A stretch of DNA of 46,835 nucleotides from Mucilaginibacter empetricola (GTDB lineage: Bacteria > Bacteroidota > Bacteroidia > Sphingobacteriales > Sphingobacteriaceae): contig NZ_JANUBZ010000016.1 in assembly GCF_024808665.1 (NCBI RefSeq), positions 43,501 to 90,335 of the forward strand, given 5' to 3'. A model generated the notes under the pieces. It did no database searches and was not told where the DNA came from. It saw only the letters and a program-made list of their open reading frames with translations. The position numbers were made by a program, and so were the translations under genes. Position 1 is the stretch's first letter, and every line of letters begins with the position of its first letter. This document shows positions 8,406-16,796 of the stretch, piece after piece.

Positions 8406-8981
8406 TCATCCTTCAATCCTGATATCATACTTAGCCAGCAAACCAGGCAAACCATGTACGGAGAATCTGGCTTTTTTTAACATATTGATATCAGGATCTA
8501 TGGTATAGTTATACGATGTCCGCAAATCTGCATTTTTTAAGATTGTGCGGCTAAAAAAGGCACTGTTAAGGTTACAGTTTACAAAAACGGCATCGGTTAA
8601 ATCAGACTCGGTAAAGTCTGTTTCAAGCATAGAGCAATCTGTAAACCTAATCCCTTTGTTTTTCTTTTTATAGAAGATGGCATTATCCAATATGCAGCCG
8701 TCAAATTTCACCTCAAATAAAAAATCACGGCTTTTGCTGAAATCGGCTCCGCTTAATTTGCAGTCTTTAAAATGAATATCCTGCAAACCGGTATCTGATA
8801 AACGGATCAAAATTAAGTTACAACCCTGAAAACTGCAATTAACAAAAGTTATTGACGACAGATCAGCATAAGAAAGATCGCTGTTTATGAAGCTGCAATT
8901 TTCATAAGTATTATCATAACCTGAAAGCGTTTCGGCAGTAATTTTAGTAAAAGTTTTATCTTCTATTATTTGAGATGGCAT
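8406..8981 (-). CDS. Pentapeptide-repeat protein
   Basis: A 191-residue protein made almost entirely of A(D/N)LXX-like pentapeptide repeats (for example SYADLSS, CNLILIR, TDFTESDLTDAVF, KNADLRTSY). These would fold into a right-handed quadrilateral beta helix. There is no signal peptide. Relatives range from gyrase-protecting Qnr-like proteins to proteins without known function, and nothing here favours one. It is 44 bases downstream of icmF on the same strand and may be read with it. Confidence 0.85.
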   Translation of the reverse strand: MPSQIIEDKTFTKITAETLSGYDNTYENCSFINSDLSYADLSSITFVNCSFQGCNLILIRLSDTGLQDIHFKDCKLSGADFSKSRDFLFEVKFDGCILDNAIFYKKKNKGIRFTDCSMLETDFTESDLTDAVFVNCNLNSAFFSRTILKNADLRTSYNYTIDPDINMLKKARFSVHGLPGLLAKYDIRIEG

Positions 8982-9025
8982 GAATGCAAAATAAAGGGTT
9001 TAATTGATTTTCCTTTATTAAAATT

Positions 9026-12000
9026 TTACATATTCCTCCTATACTGCCCTCCTACTTCATATAAAGCGTGTGAAATTTGTCCCAGTGAGCAATATTTACA
9101 GGCTTCCATCAGGCTTTCAAAAATATTGCCGCCAGCAATGGCAATATGCTGAAGATCCTTTAGTAATTGCGGTATTTTACCCTGATTACGATGTTGAAAC
9201 TCATGCAATGCATGTATCTGAAATTGTTTTTCCTCCTCGGTTGCCCTTATCACTTCGGATGGCACAACCGTTGGCGATCCTTTTTTATTAAGGAAAGTAT
9301 TTACCCCCACAATTGGATAATCGCCATTGTGTTTCAGGGTTTCATAGTAAAGTGATTCTTCCTGTATTTTACTGCGCTGGTACATGGTTTCCATCGCCCC
9401 TAAAACACCACCACGGTCATTTATTGCTTTAAATTCTGCCAATACCGCTTCTTCAACCAGGTCTGTCAGCTCCTCAATAATAAAAGCGCCTTGTATAGGG
9501 TTTTCATTTTTGGCTAAACCTAATTCCCTGTTTATAATTAGCTGAATAGCCATTGCCCGGCGCACTGATTCTTCTGTTGGGGTAGTTATCGCCTCATCAT
9601 AAGCGTTGGTGTGCAGCGAGTTACAGTTGTCATAAATAGCATATAAAGCCTGCAGGGTGGTGCGGATATCGTTAAAATCAATTTCCTGAGCATGTAATGA
9701 TCTGCCGCTGGTTTGGATATGATATTTAAGTTTTTGAGAGCGGTCATTCCCCTTATATTTATTTTTAATAGCCTTTGCCCAAATCCGCCTTGCTACACGA
9801 CCAATTACCGAGTATTCAGGATCGATACCATTGGAGAAAAAGAATGACAGATTAGGTGCAAAATCGTCAATATGCATCCCCCGGCTTAAATAATACTCTA
9901 CATAAGTAAACCCGTTGGATAAGGTGAACGCCAGCTGCGTTACCGGATTGGCACCAGCTTCGGCAATATGATACCCGGATATAGATACGGAGTAAAAATT
10001 CTGAACCTTATTATTGATAAAATACTGTTGAATATCCCCCATCATCCGCAGGGCAAATTCGGTAGAAAAAATACAGGTATTTTGTGCTTGATCTTCTTTC
10101 AAAATATCAGCCTGTACCGTGCCGCGTACTTTGGCAATGGCATCGGCCTTTATCCGTTCATATTCTTCGGCAGGTAATACCTGGTCGCCGGTAAGGCCTA
10201 ATAGCATTAAGCCGAGGCCATTGTTGCCGGCGGGTAGGGCCTCACCCCGGCCCTCTCCAAAGGAGAGGGAGGTAGCTTCACCAATCTTAGAATCCCCTCC
10301 CTTGGAGAGGGCAGGGTGAGGCTTCATCGCGGAAACAAGTTTTCTCTCCGGCTGGTTATGTAGTGTTTGCTTTATACTTTGAATTACTTGCCCTGTGTTA
10401 TTGATTACTTCCTCATTTGAAAAACGAACCACTTCAAAACCTTCACTATTTAAGATCTTGGTTCTTACTTCATCTTGTTCCTTAGTTAACTCATGATAAC
10501 CACCATCAACCTCAATAACTAGTCCTTTTGAGAGACAAACAAAATCGGCAATATAGCCATCTATAGCATGTTGTCGTCTTATTTTATAACCTGTTTGATT
10601 ATTTCTTAAATAATTCCACAACACATTTTCAGCTTCAGTTTGATTTTGTCGATTGTCTTTTGAGTTTGCTTTTAAAAGCTCCCAAATTTTTGAATCTCCT
10701 GTTTCATAACCAAACCTTCCACCTTCTTTTTCAACTCCCTCTCCTTTGGAGAGGGCCGGGGTGAGGCTTCTATACCCAGGCCTTCTTAACCCCCTATCAT
10801 CATACAACTCCTTAAACTTTGCCTCAACCAAATGCTGTAATTGATGTTCAACAATATACTTTTCGCATTGCTGATCGATTGCGGCATTCATAAAAAAGCC
10901 CAATAACATAGGTGCAGGCCCGTTTATCGTCATGGAAACTGAAGTTGCCGCGGCGCAAAGATCAAATCCAGAATAAAGCTTTTTAGCATCATCCAACGTG
11001 GCGATGCTTACGCCCGAATTGCCTATTTTACCATAAATATCCGGTCTTTCATGCGGGTCTTCGCCGTAAAGCGTCACCGAGTCAAAGGCGGTAGATAACC
11101 GGTGCGCCGGCTGACCAAGCGAAACATAATGAAACCGTTTATTTGTCCTTTCCGGACCACCCTCACCCGCAAACATCCGGGTTGGATCCTCTCCTTCCCG
11201 TTTCAGCGGGAACACCCCGGCAGCATAAGGAAATTCTCCAGGTAAATTTTCGGTAAGCAGCCAACGTAGTATATCGCCCCAGGCCTCATATTTCGGCAAA
11301 GCTATTTTAGGGATCTTTAATTGCGATAGCGAAGTATAATACAATGGCTGCCTGATTTCCTTGTTGCGCACCTTATAAATAAAATCTTCAGCTGTATATT
11401 GTTTAACCGTTTCGGGCCATTGCTTCAACAGGCGCTTACATTCGGGGTGCAGATGCTCTTCTAAATGCTTCTGAATATCGCCCAACATATCATCTAACTG
11501 AAGCCTTTCAACTCCCTCTCCTTTGAAGAGGGCCGGGGTGAGGCCTTCACCAGCAAGCTGCTGCGTAATATTCAATCCATACAACTGTTGCGCTATTTTA
11601 CATTGCTCATTTACCCATTGTTGATATGCCTGGCTGCTTTCAACAATCTCGGCTAAATACCGTATCCTATCGGGCGGAATAATATAAATCTTTTCAGATT
11701 CTTCTTGTTGTGCCTGTTTGTTTTGTTTTATGCCGATAAAATCAACACCCGTTTTTGTTTTAACAGCATTCATTAATGCCCTAAACAAAGTGTTCATGCC
11801 AGGGTCATTAAACTGCGATGCCATGGTGCCATAAACCGGGATATCTTCATCTTTCGCAGTAAATAAATGATGATTACGTTTATATTGTTTACGCACATCC
11901 CTTATAGCATCCAATGCCCCGCGCTTGTCGAACTTGTTAAGGGCAACAAGGTCGGCAAAGTCAAGCATATCAATTTTTTCCAGTTGGGTTGCCGCGCCAA

Positions 12001-12961
12001 ATTCAGGCGTCATTACATAGAGTGATAAGTCGCAATAATCTGTAATCATAGTATCTGATTGCCCGATGCCCGATGTTTCCACAATAATAAAATCGTAGCC
12101 CGCTGCTTTGCAGATATCAATACTCTCCTGTACATGCTTAGAAAGCGCCAGATTAGCTTGTCGGGTGGCCAGCGAACGCATGTATACCCGCGGACTATTA
12201 ATGGCGTTCATCCTTATCCTATCGCCCAACAAAGCTCCGCCTGTTTTGCGTTTAGATGGATCGACAGAAATAATAGCCAGCGTTTTATTGGTCTCTATCA
12301 AAAACCTGCGCACAATTTCATCAACTAATGACGATTTTCCCGAACCGCCGGTACCAGTAATACCTAAAACCGGGATATGACTTGTTTTGATGATTTGATG
12401 CACATCACGCATAAAACCTGCAACTTCTTCCGGATAGTTTTCGGCTATGCTAATGGCCGATGCTATCGATTTAATATCTTTTTCGGGCAGGTGCCTGATC
12501 TCTCTGTTTAATTTAATTTTATGCTGAAAGTCGCACTGCTGCAACATATCGTTTATCATTCCCTGCAGGCCCATGGTGCGGCCATCATCAGGCGAATAGA
12601 TCCTGGCGATGCCATACTGATGCAATTCTTTAATTTCATCGGGCAAAAAAACGCCGCCACCCCCGCCAAATATTTTTATATGACCGGCACCGCGCTCTTC
12701 CAACAAATCATACATGTATTTAAAATACTCAATATGGCCGCCCTGATAGCTGGTTAATGCAATGCCTTGTACATCCTCTTGTATAGCACAGTTCACCACC
12801 TCATCAACCGAACGGTTATGCCCCAGGTGAATTACCTCCGCACCTGATGATTGCAGTATCCGCCGCATAATGTTAATGGTTGCATCATGTCCATCAAACA
12901 ACGAGGCTGCGGTAACAAAACGGATTTTGTATTTTGAACGATACGGGGCAATACTTTCCAT
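9026..12961 (-). CDS. icmF: Fused isobutyryl-CoA mutase (IcmF) carrying an in-frame endonuclease insertion
   Basis: Coenzyme-B12-dependent acyl-CoA mutase fused to its G-protein chaperone. Order: B12-binding domain (1-140, DGHDA at 23-27), MeaI-type GTPase (190-410; P-loop GTGGSGKSS 203-211, NKFD 342-345), then the mutase barrel from about 540 to the end. AAGVFP carries Phe where methylmalonyl-CoA mutase has Tyr, which favours an isobutyryl/pivalyl-type mutase. The protein is 1311 residues, against about 1,100 for the family. The excess is explained by residues 732-908 (a DUF559 endonuclease bounded by repeats) and by a solo repeat at 473-484. Conserved mutase sequence resumes immediately after the insert ([14 protein letters not shown]), so the frame is intact. 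Whether the enzyme remains active is not known. Confidence 0.95.
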   Translation of the reverse strand: MESIAPYRSKYKIRFVTAASLFDGHDATINIMRRILQSSGAEVIHLGHNRSVDEVVNCAIQEDVQGIALTSYQGGHIEYFKYMYDLLEERGAGHIKIFGGGGGVFLPDEIKELHQYGIARIYSPDDGRTMGLQGMINDMLQQCDFQHKIKLNREIRHLPEKDIKSIASAISIAENYPEEVAGFMRDVHQIIKTSHIPVLGITGTGGSGKSSLVDEIVRRFLIETNKTLAIISVDPSKRKTGGALLGDRIRMNAINSPRVYMRSLATRQANLALSKHVQESIDICKAAGYDFIIVETSGIGQSDTMITDYCDLSLYVMTPEFGAATQLEKIDMLDFADLVALNKFDKRGALDAIRDVRKQYKRNHHLFTAKDEDIPVYGTMASQFNDPGMNTLFRALMNAVKTKTGVDFIGIKQNKQAQQEESEKIYIIPPDRIRYLAEIVESSQAYQQWVNEQCKIAQQLYGLNITQQLAGEGLTPALFKGEGVERLQLDDMLGDIQKHLEEHLHPECKRLLKQWPETVKQYTAEDFIYKVRNKEIRQPLYYTSLSQLKIPKIALPKYEAWGDILRWLLTENLPGEFPYAAGVFPLKREGEDPTRMFAGEGGPERTNKRFHYVSLGQPAHRLSTAFDSVTLYGEDPHERPDIYGKIGNSGVSIATLDDAKKLYSGFDLCAAATSVSMTINGPAPMLLGFFMNAAIDQQCEKYIVEHQLQHLVEAKFKELYDDRGLRRPGYRSLTPALSKGEGVEKEGGRFGYETGDSKIWELLKANSKDNRQNQTEAENVLWNYLRNNQTGYKIRRQHAIDGYIADFVCLSKGLVIEVDGGYHELTKEQDEVRTKILNSEGFEVVRFSNEEVINNTGQVIQSIKQTLHNQPERKLVSAMKPHPALSKGGDSKIGEATSLSFGEGRGEALPAGNNGLGLMLLGLTGDQVLPAEEYERIKADAIAKVRGTVQADILKEDQAQNTCIFSTEFALRMMGDIQQYFINNKVQNFYSVSISGYHIAEAGANPVTQLAFTLSNGFTYVEYYLSRGMHIDDFAPNLSFFFSNGIDPEYSVIGRVARRIWAKAIKNKYKGNDRSQKLKYHIQTSGRSLHAQEIDFNDIRTTLQALYAIYDNCNSLHTNAYDEAITTPTEESVRRAMAIQLIINRELGLAKNENPIQGAFIIEELTDLVEEAVLAEFKAINDRGGVLGAMETMYQRSKIQEESLYYETLKHNGDYPIVGVNTFLNKKGSPTVVPSEVIRATEEEKQFQIHALHEFQHRNQGKIPQLLKDLQHIAIAGGNIFESLMEACKYCSLGQISHALYEVGGQYRRNM
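10239..10322. repeat. Inverted pair of GC-rich palindromic repeats (left end of the icmF insert)
   Basis: Unit 10239-10271 (starting GCCTCACCCCGGCCCTCTCC) and unit about 10294-10322 (ending GGAGAGGGCAGGGTGAGGC) face each other across about 22 bases. The second unit has several differences from the first. This head-to-head pair resembles a REPIN-like dimer. The second unit is also in the same orientation as 10735-10767, so the nuclease gene can be seen as lying between direct copies. Confidence 0.85.
10361..10690 (-). other. DUF559 / Vsr-like endonuclease domain encoded inside icmF
   Basis: Residues 758-867 of the icmF product match the DUF559 family of the PD-(D/E)XK/Vsr-like fold. [14 protein letters not shown] (775-788) is the usual N-terminal helix. 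YKIRRQ (792-797), YIADFVC (803-809) with Asp806, VIEVDGGYH (815-823) with Glu817, Asp819 and His823, and [11 protein letters not shown] (842-852) follow in order. All expected catalytic positions are kept. There is no Met codon between the element start and the domain, so it would be made only as part of IcmF or from a non-ATG start. Confidence 0.85.
10735..10767. repeat. Right 33-base repeat of the icmF insert
   Basis: Exact reverse complement of 10239-10271. On the coding strand it reads as [13 protein letters not shown] (residues 732-744), directly after the mutase segment that ends Pro-Gly-Tyr-Arg. Confidence 0.9.
11512..11544. repeat. Solo copy of the 33-base repeat, in frame in the icmF linker
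   Basis: It differs from 10735-10767 by one base (GAAG for GGAG). It is read in the same frame and orientation, giving [12 protein letters not shown] at residues 474-485. It sits between the GTPase domain and the mutase domain, in a linker that tolerates length change. No nuclease gene accompanies it. Confidence 0.9.
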
Positions 12962-13432
12962 GGGGAGCGGATATAATTAGTAAAGATCAAAATTAGCCAA
13001 AATAAATCTTGATAAATACTATGCAAGCATAATATTTACATAACATCGTTAACGAAGCGTTCATTCTTGAGCGCATGAACGCCGTGAACACTATGAACAC
13101 CGTGAACGGTAAACCAACAGTTAATTTCATTAATCTATCACAAAAAATATTGATTACCGTGTAGTTTCTTTTAAACTTAAGAAATGCATGTGGTAACAAA
13201 TTGTTACCGTGCTAATTGAGCAATAAAACTAGTCTGCAAAACGCCAACCGTCCATATAAAGTACATTTTTAAAAACTAAACGTTATATTTATTATCAAAT
13301 CCGATAACTTGTTAATATTCAGTAAAATGTTAACAAATAAATCACACAGTATTTACGTTAATATGAAACCTTATAACTTATTTTTATAGACCCTAAAAAG
13401 GTCAGCACGAATTTAACCTTAAAAATAAATTT
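12962..13432. other. Intergenic region between icmF and the YkuK-family gene
   Basis: 471 bases between divergent genes, A+T-rich, with no supported gene. It holds a two-copy 18-base repeat at 13075-13110 (ATGAAC-nCCGTGAAC-type units). It must contain the promoters for both genes, but I cannot place them with confidence. Confidence 0.6.
13075..13110. repeat. 18-base direct repeat, two copies
   Basis: Units 13075-13092 and 13093-13110 share ATGAAC(G/A)CCGTGAAC and then diverge in the last three bases. The function is unknown. Confidence 0.7.
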
Positions 13433-13906
13433 ATGACCTGGAGAAAATTTAGCGGCGAAGTCATCCAATCGCCCATTATGGAGGCCGTAGAACAGGCCAT
13501 CGAAAGGGAAACTGCACTGGGGAACAAATTAAAGGTATGTATCGGAACCGATTCGCAGGTAAAAGGCAGCGTGACTGATTTTGCTACTGTTATTGTGTTT
13601 TTGCGCGAACAGAGAGGCGGCTTTATGTTTATCCATCAGGAACGCACGTCTCAAAAAATGAGCATCAAAGAACGTATGCTCCGCGAGGTTCAAAAGTCTA
13701 TCGATATTGCCTATAAACTTTGTGATTTGCTTGACTTGTATGATGTTGACCTGGAAGTACATGCAGATATCAATACCAACCCAATGTTTAAATCAAACCA
13801 GGCTTTGCACGAGGCTATGGGCTACATTTTAAGCATGGGCTTTGTGTTTAAGGCAAAACCCGAGGCTTTTGCAAGTTCTTATTGCGCCAATAAAATGGTA
13901 CAATAG
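13433..13906 (+). CDS. Ribonuclease H-like YkuK-family protein
   Basis: A 157-residue protein of the DUF458/YkuK family, predicted to have an RNase H-like fold. Characteristic segments are TWRKFSGE at the N-terminus, CIGTDSQV (about 36-43, with an acidic residue at the fold's catalytic position) and DLEVHADIN (about 106-114). The biochemical role is not established for the family. It starts the plus-strand run ending at 15801; the next gene begins 54 bases later. Confidence 0.85.
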   Translation: MTWRKFSGEVIQSPIMEAVEQAIERETALGNKLKVCIGTDSQVKGSVTDFATVIVFLREQRGGFMFIHQERTSQKMSIKERMLREVQKSIDIAYKLCDLLDLYDVDLEVHADINTNPMFKSNQALHEAMGYILSMGFVFKAKPEAFASSYCANKMVQ

Positions 13907-13960
13907 TTTACCAAAACCCGGTGAACAGTGCCTATATTTGATATTCTATCAGATATAGTT

Positions 13961-14797
13961 ATGTCACCAATAATTGAAATAAATGATCCGGCCTTTAACG
14001 GCCCTAATACAATCATTATCGATGCCCGCGGCGGTCAGGATTCTTATCAGCGCTATCTTGCCGGACATTTAAAAAATGCCATCTACGCCGATCTTGATAA
14101 ACATTTAGCCGCAAAAGTTACCGATGCTGCTATTGGTGGCAGGCATCCATTACCCCCAATCAATGATTTTTCTGCTTTATTAGGCAACTGGGGAATTACC
14201 CCTCAAAGCCATGTAATTGTATATGACGATAAATCGGCCGCTATGAGTGCCGCCAGGCTTTGGTGGATGCTGAGTGCAATAGGCCATACCAAAGTACAGG
14301 TTTTAAATGGTGGTTTGACGGCGGCAAAAAATGCCGGTATTGTATTAAGTACAGACGATTATGCACCCAATGCCGTTGCTCCATATCCCGCCATCCATAA
14401 CTATAAAGGTACAGTTGCTATTGAAGAAGCAGGAACTGCGGCACAAAGCGAGGACCAAACTGTTATTGATGTACGCGAAACACCCAGATATTTGGGCCAA
14501 ACAGAACCTATTGATTTAATTGCAGGCCATATTCCGGGCGCCATTAATTTGCCCTATATCTTAAACCTGGATAGTGAAGGAAAATATTTGTTGCCGGAAG
14601 CATTACGCAAAGCCTATGACGAGGCTATTGGCAAAACGCCTTATGAAAAGATAATAGTGCATTGTGGATCAGGTGTTACAGCTTGTCATACCCTTTTGGG
14701 GATGGCTTATGCAGGTATTGAAGGGCCCAAATTATATGTAGGATCGTGGAGTGAGTGGTCGAGAAGGGATTTGCCAATTGCAACCAGCCAGAAATAA
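13961..14797 (+). CDS. Sulfurtransferase with two rhodanese domains (3-mercaptopyruvate type)
   Basis: 278 residues from the ATG at 13961; an upstream in-frame GTG at 13928 would add 11 unrelated-looking residues, so I prefer the ATG. The N-terminal rhodanese domain (1-130) lacks the active cysteine. The C-terminal domain (150-275) carries CGSGVTA with Cys235. The CG(S/T)GV(T/S) loop is typical of mercaptopyruvate sulfurtransferases rather than thiosulfate ones. Cytoplasmic, no signal peptide. GNAT follows after 9 bases, so the two are probably cotranscribed. Confidence 0.9.
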   Translation: MSPIIEINDPAFNGPNTIIIDARGGQDSYQRYLAGHLKNAIYADLDKHLAAKVTDAAIGGRHPLPPINDFSALLGNWGITPQSHVIVYDDKSAAMSAARLWWMLSAIGHTKVQVLNGGLTAAKNAGIVLSTDDYAPNAVAPYPAIHNYKGTVAIEEAGTAAQSEDQTVIDVRETPRYLGQTEPIDLIAGHIPGAINLPYILNLDSEGKYLLPEALRKAYDEAIGKTPYEKIIVHCGSGVTACHTLLGMAYAGIEGPKLYVGSWSEWSRRDLPIATSQK

Positions 14798-14806
14798 GCA
14801 AAACAT

Positions 14807-15277
14807 ATGACGGACAAAATTATTGTCAGGAAAGCGGTCCCTGCTGATTTACCTGTTCTGCTTGAGTTTGAGCAAGGGATAATTAAGGCGGAGCGACCGT
14901 TTGATAGCACCTTAAAAGATGGCGAAATTCATTATTATGATATTGCCGAAATGATTGTTGCTGATAATGTAGAAGTCTTGGTTGCCGAATTAGATAATGA
15001 ACTAATTGGAAGCGGATATGCACGTATTGAAAACTCCAAAGTTTATTTAAAACACCCTAAACATGCTTATTTAGGTTTTATGTATGTGAAGCCGGAACAG
15101 CGTGGCAAGGGAATAAACAAAGTGATTTTAGCCGGCCTGGAAAACTGGAGCAAAGAAAAAGGAATTACTGAATTACGCCTGGATGTTTACGACGAAAATG
15201 AACCGGCAGTGAAAGCTTACGAGAAGGCTGGATTTTCAAAACATTTGGATCTGATGCGAAAAGGGATTGCTGATTGA
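14807..15277 (+). CDS. GNAT-family N-acetyltransferase
   Basis: A 156-residue single-domain GNAT protein. Acetyl-CoA-binding motif A is visible as YVKPEQRGKGINKVIL (about 92-107, the Q/RxxGxG/A loop). The LRLDVYDENEPAVKAYEKAGF segment (motif B) ends near residue 143. The substrate is unknown. It is 9 bases from the sulfurtransferase gene. Confidence 0.88.
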   Translation: MTDKIIVRKAVPADLPVLLEFEQGIIKAERPFDSTLKDGEIHYYDIAEMIVADNVEVLVAELDNELIGSGYARIENSKVYLKHPKHAYLGFMYVKPEQRGKGINKVILAGLENWSKEKGITELRLDVYDENEPAVKAYEKAGFSKHLDLMRKGIAD

Positions 15278-15333
15278 TATCCCCCAGTAATATTAATTAA
15301 AACTAAAGCGCTGTTAATGTCGTAATCTATTGT

Positions 15334-15801
15334 GTGAAAACATATTCATTAAAAACTGAACAGGCCATTCCAATCAGTTTGGAAGAGGCCTGGGACTTCT
15401 TTTCATCGCCATTAAACCTGGCCAAAATAACGCCCAGTGAGATGGCTTTTGTGGTGACATCTGATTATGGCGCTGATACCAAAATGTACGCCGGAATGAT
15501 TATCACCTATATTGTTTCGCCGGTTTTTGGCATTAAAATGAACTGGATGACGGAGATAACCCACGTAAAGGAAGGCGAATATTTTATTGATGAGCAACGC
15601 TTTGGCCCATATGCACTATGGCACCATCAGCACCACTTTAAAACAATGGAAGGCGGCGTGTTGATGACAGATATTTTAAACTATGCCATCCCCTATAGCG
15701 TAATAGGCCGACTAGCCAACACCCTTTTTGTAGACAAACAAATAAAACAGATATTCAGCTATCGCGAAAAAGCAATTAAAGAATTATTCGGAGAATTTTA
15801 G
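15334..15801 (+). CDS. SRPBCC-fold ligand-binding protein
   Basis: A 155-residue protein of the START/Bet v1-like SRPBCC superfamily. It shows the N-terminal IPISLEEAWDFFSSPLNLAKITP segment, a central strand set with FGPYALWHHQHHF, and a long C-terminal helix (about 125-152). Bacteroidota copies are often labelled cell-division inhibitor-like, but no function is demonstrated. It starts at GTG 15334; no ATG is available upstream in frame at a sensible distance. Confidence 0.82.
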   Translation: MKTYSLKTEQAIPISLEEAWDFFSSPLNLAKITPSEMAFVVTSDYGADTKMYAGMIITYIVSPVFGIKMNWMTEITHVKEGEYFIDEQRFGPYALWHHQHHFKTMEGGVLMTDILNYAIPYSVIGRLANTLFVDKQIKQIFSYREKAIKELFGEF

Positions 15802-15832
15802 CGGAAAGCTTAAAGAGAAAAGCAGAAAGCAA

Positions 15833-15866
15833 AAAGACTAAAGCTTTTTTGTTCGCCTTAGTCTTT
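15833..15866. terminator. Bidirectional terminator-like hairpin
   Basis: Arms AAAGACTAA (15833-15841) and TTAGTCTTT (15858-15866) are exact complements with a 16-base loop. The hairpin lies between the convergent SRPBCC gene and outer-membrane gene. Confidence 0.6.
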
Positions 15867-15919
15867 CCATTTTAAGTTTTTTGAAGCTTTTAGCTTTGGT
15901 CTTTTCGCTTTTAGCTCCC

Positions 15920-16783
15920 TTACCTGTAATCCAACCTGTAAATAAATGCCAGCGAGAAGATAGTACCATCGCTGGTATTGTTGCCTGTTAAAAATTTTCC
16001 GCCGGTTGCGTACAGCGCAATCTCATGGCTGAAAGAATATCCATAGCTCAGTGATGCTTCTATAAAAGAATAGTTTCTGTTAGTTTCCGGGATACCTGAA
16101 ATAAACCGTTTATCATCGCTGAATGAATTTATTCCACTCAGGGATACAGACAGCTGATTTTTGAAATCCTCGTCGAGTGTCATTCCAAAAGTACCACTGT
16201 ACCTGTTTTGGATAGGTCCGTTTGTGCCAAAATATTGCCTTACGCCATCGGCAGCATTAAAATAAGTGCTCCTGTTAAACAAAGTTCCTGTGCCCGAAAA
16301 AGCGAGTTTCAGTTCAGCGCCTTCTTCGCCATAACCCAAACTCGCATTGTTTGAATATAGCGGCGTAACTGCAGTACCTTGCAGGGAGAAATAATAAACA
16401 AAATCAATATTTGCCAGGTAATACCTTATACCGGTTTCCATATCAGTTAGGCCAGATGTTACCGTATTGCGAGGTGCTACATTCTGCATATAGTTGTTAT
16501 ATACATAAGGCACCGATGCAATAGCCGCAAAACGCCTGCTTATACCATATTCGGCATAAAGTGTAACGCCAACCGAAGAATATTTGCCACCATTGGGAAA
16601 TGGCTTTTTTACCCCCGTTGAATCCCATTGTGTAGATGAAAAAAAGTAACTTACAGATGGGGCAATTAGCAATCTCCCCGGCCTAACCGGAAAGCCACCA
16701 TCAGCAAAAGCTATGTTTTTTGAGATTACAGAAAGTATCAGGGTTAAAAATAAAAATCGTGTAAAGGTTTTTAATAGGCTCAT
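15920..16783 (-). CDS. Outer-membrane beta-barrel protein, paralogue 1
   Basis: 287 residues from the ATG at 16783. A longer reading to 16876 would overlap the upstream esterase gene and lacks a signal sequence, so it is rejected. A signal peptide (1-27, ending NIAFADG) is followed by many alternating amphipathic strands with Tyr and Phe, as in a transporter- or MetA-type barrel. It is similar in layout to the protein at 19728-20558 (GFPxxxGR/K start after the signal, YGISRRF/YGITRR segment, SFSDDK/SFSDNK). The role is not known. It starts 13 bases after the esterase stop, so the two are cotranscribed. Confidence 0.75.
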   Translation of the reverse strand: MSLLKTFTRFLFLTLILSVISKNIAFADGGFPVRPGRLLIAPSVSYFFSSTQWDSTGVKKPFPNGGKYSSVGVTLYAEYGISRRFAAIASVPYVYNNYMQNVAPRNTVTSGLTDMETGIRYYLANIDFVYYFSLQGTAVTPLYSNNASLGYGEEGAELKLAFSGTGTLFNRSTYFNAADGVRQYFGTNGPIQNRYSGTFGMTLDEDFKNQLSVSLSGINSFSDDKRFISGIPETNRNYSFIEASLSYGYSFSHEIALYATGGKFLTGNNTSDGTIFSLAFIYRLDYR

Positions 16784-16796
16784 GATTATATTTATT

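Larger units (their letters stand above)
10239..10767 (-). mobile_element. Palindrome-bounded DUF559 endonuclease element inserted in icmF
   Basis: The 33-base sequence at 10239-10271 is the exact reverse complement of 10735-10767. Each copy is itself palindromic at its core (CCCTCTCC-AAA-GGAGAGGG). A related third copy lies at about 10294-10322. Between them is a nuclease domain (10361-10690). The whole stretch reads in frame with icmF and falls where IcmF proteins normally pass directly from a Pro-Gly-Tyr-Arg loop to LPAGNNG. The 529-base span is not a multiple of three and I see no target-site duplication, so the true insertion borders must differ slightly from the inverted-repeat ends. 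Confidence 0.85.

Noticed and set aside
10119..10319. 66-residue plus-strand open frame
   Set aside because: Other-strand reading of the icmF insert repeats (Ser-Pro-Arg-Pro-Ser-Pro words).
10239..10767. Intein in IcmF
   Set aside because: No Cys/Ser block A with splicing motifs, no His-Asn at the C-terminal junction; the nuclease is DUF559, not a LAGLIDADG or HNH intein type.
9026..12961. icmF as a pseudogene
   Set aside because: One uninterrupted frame of 1311 codons with B12, GTPase and mutase motifs intact on both sides of the insert.
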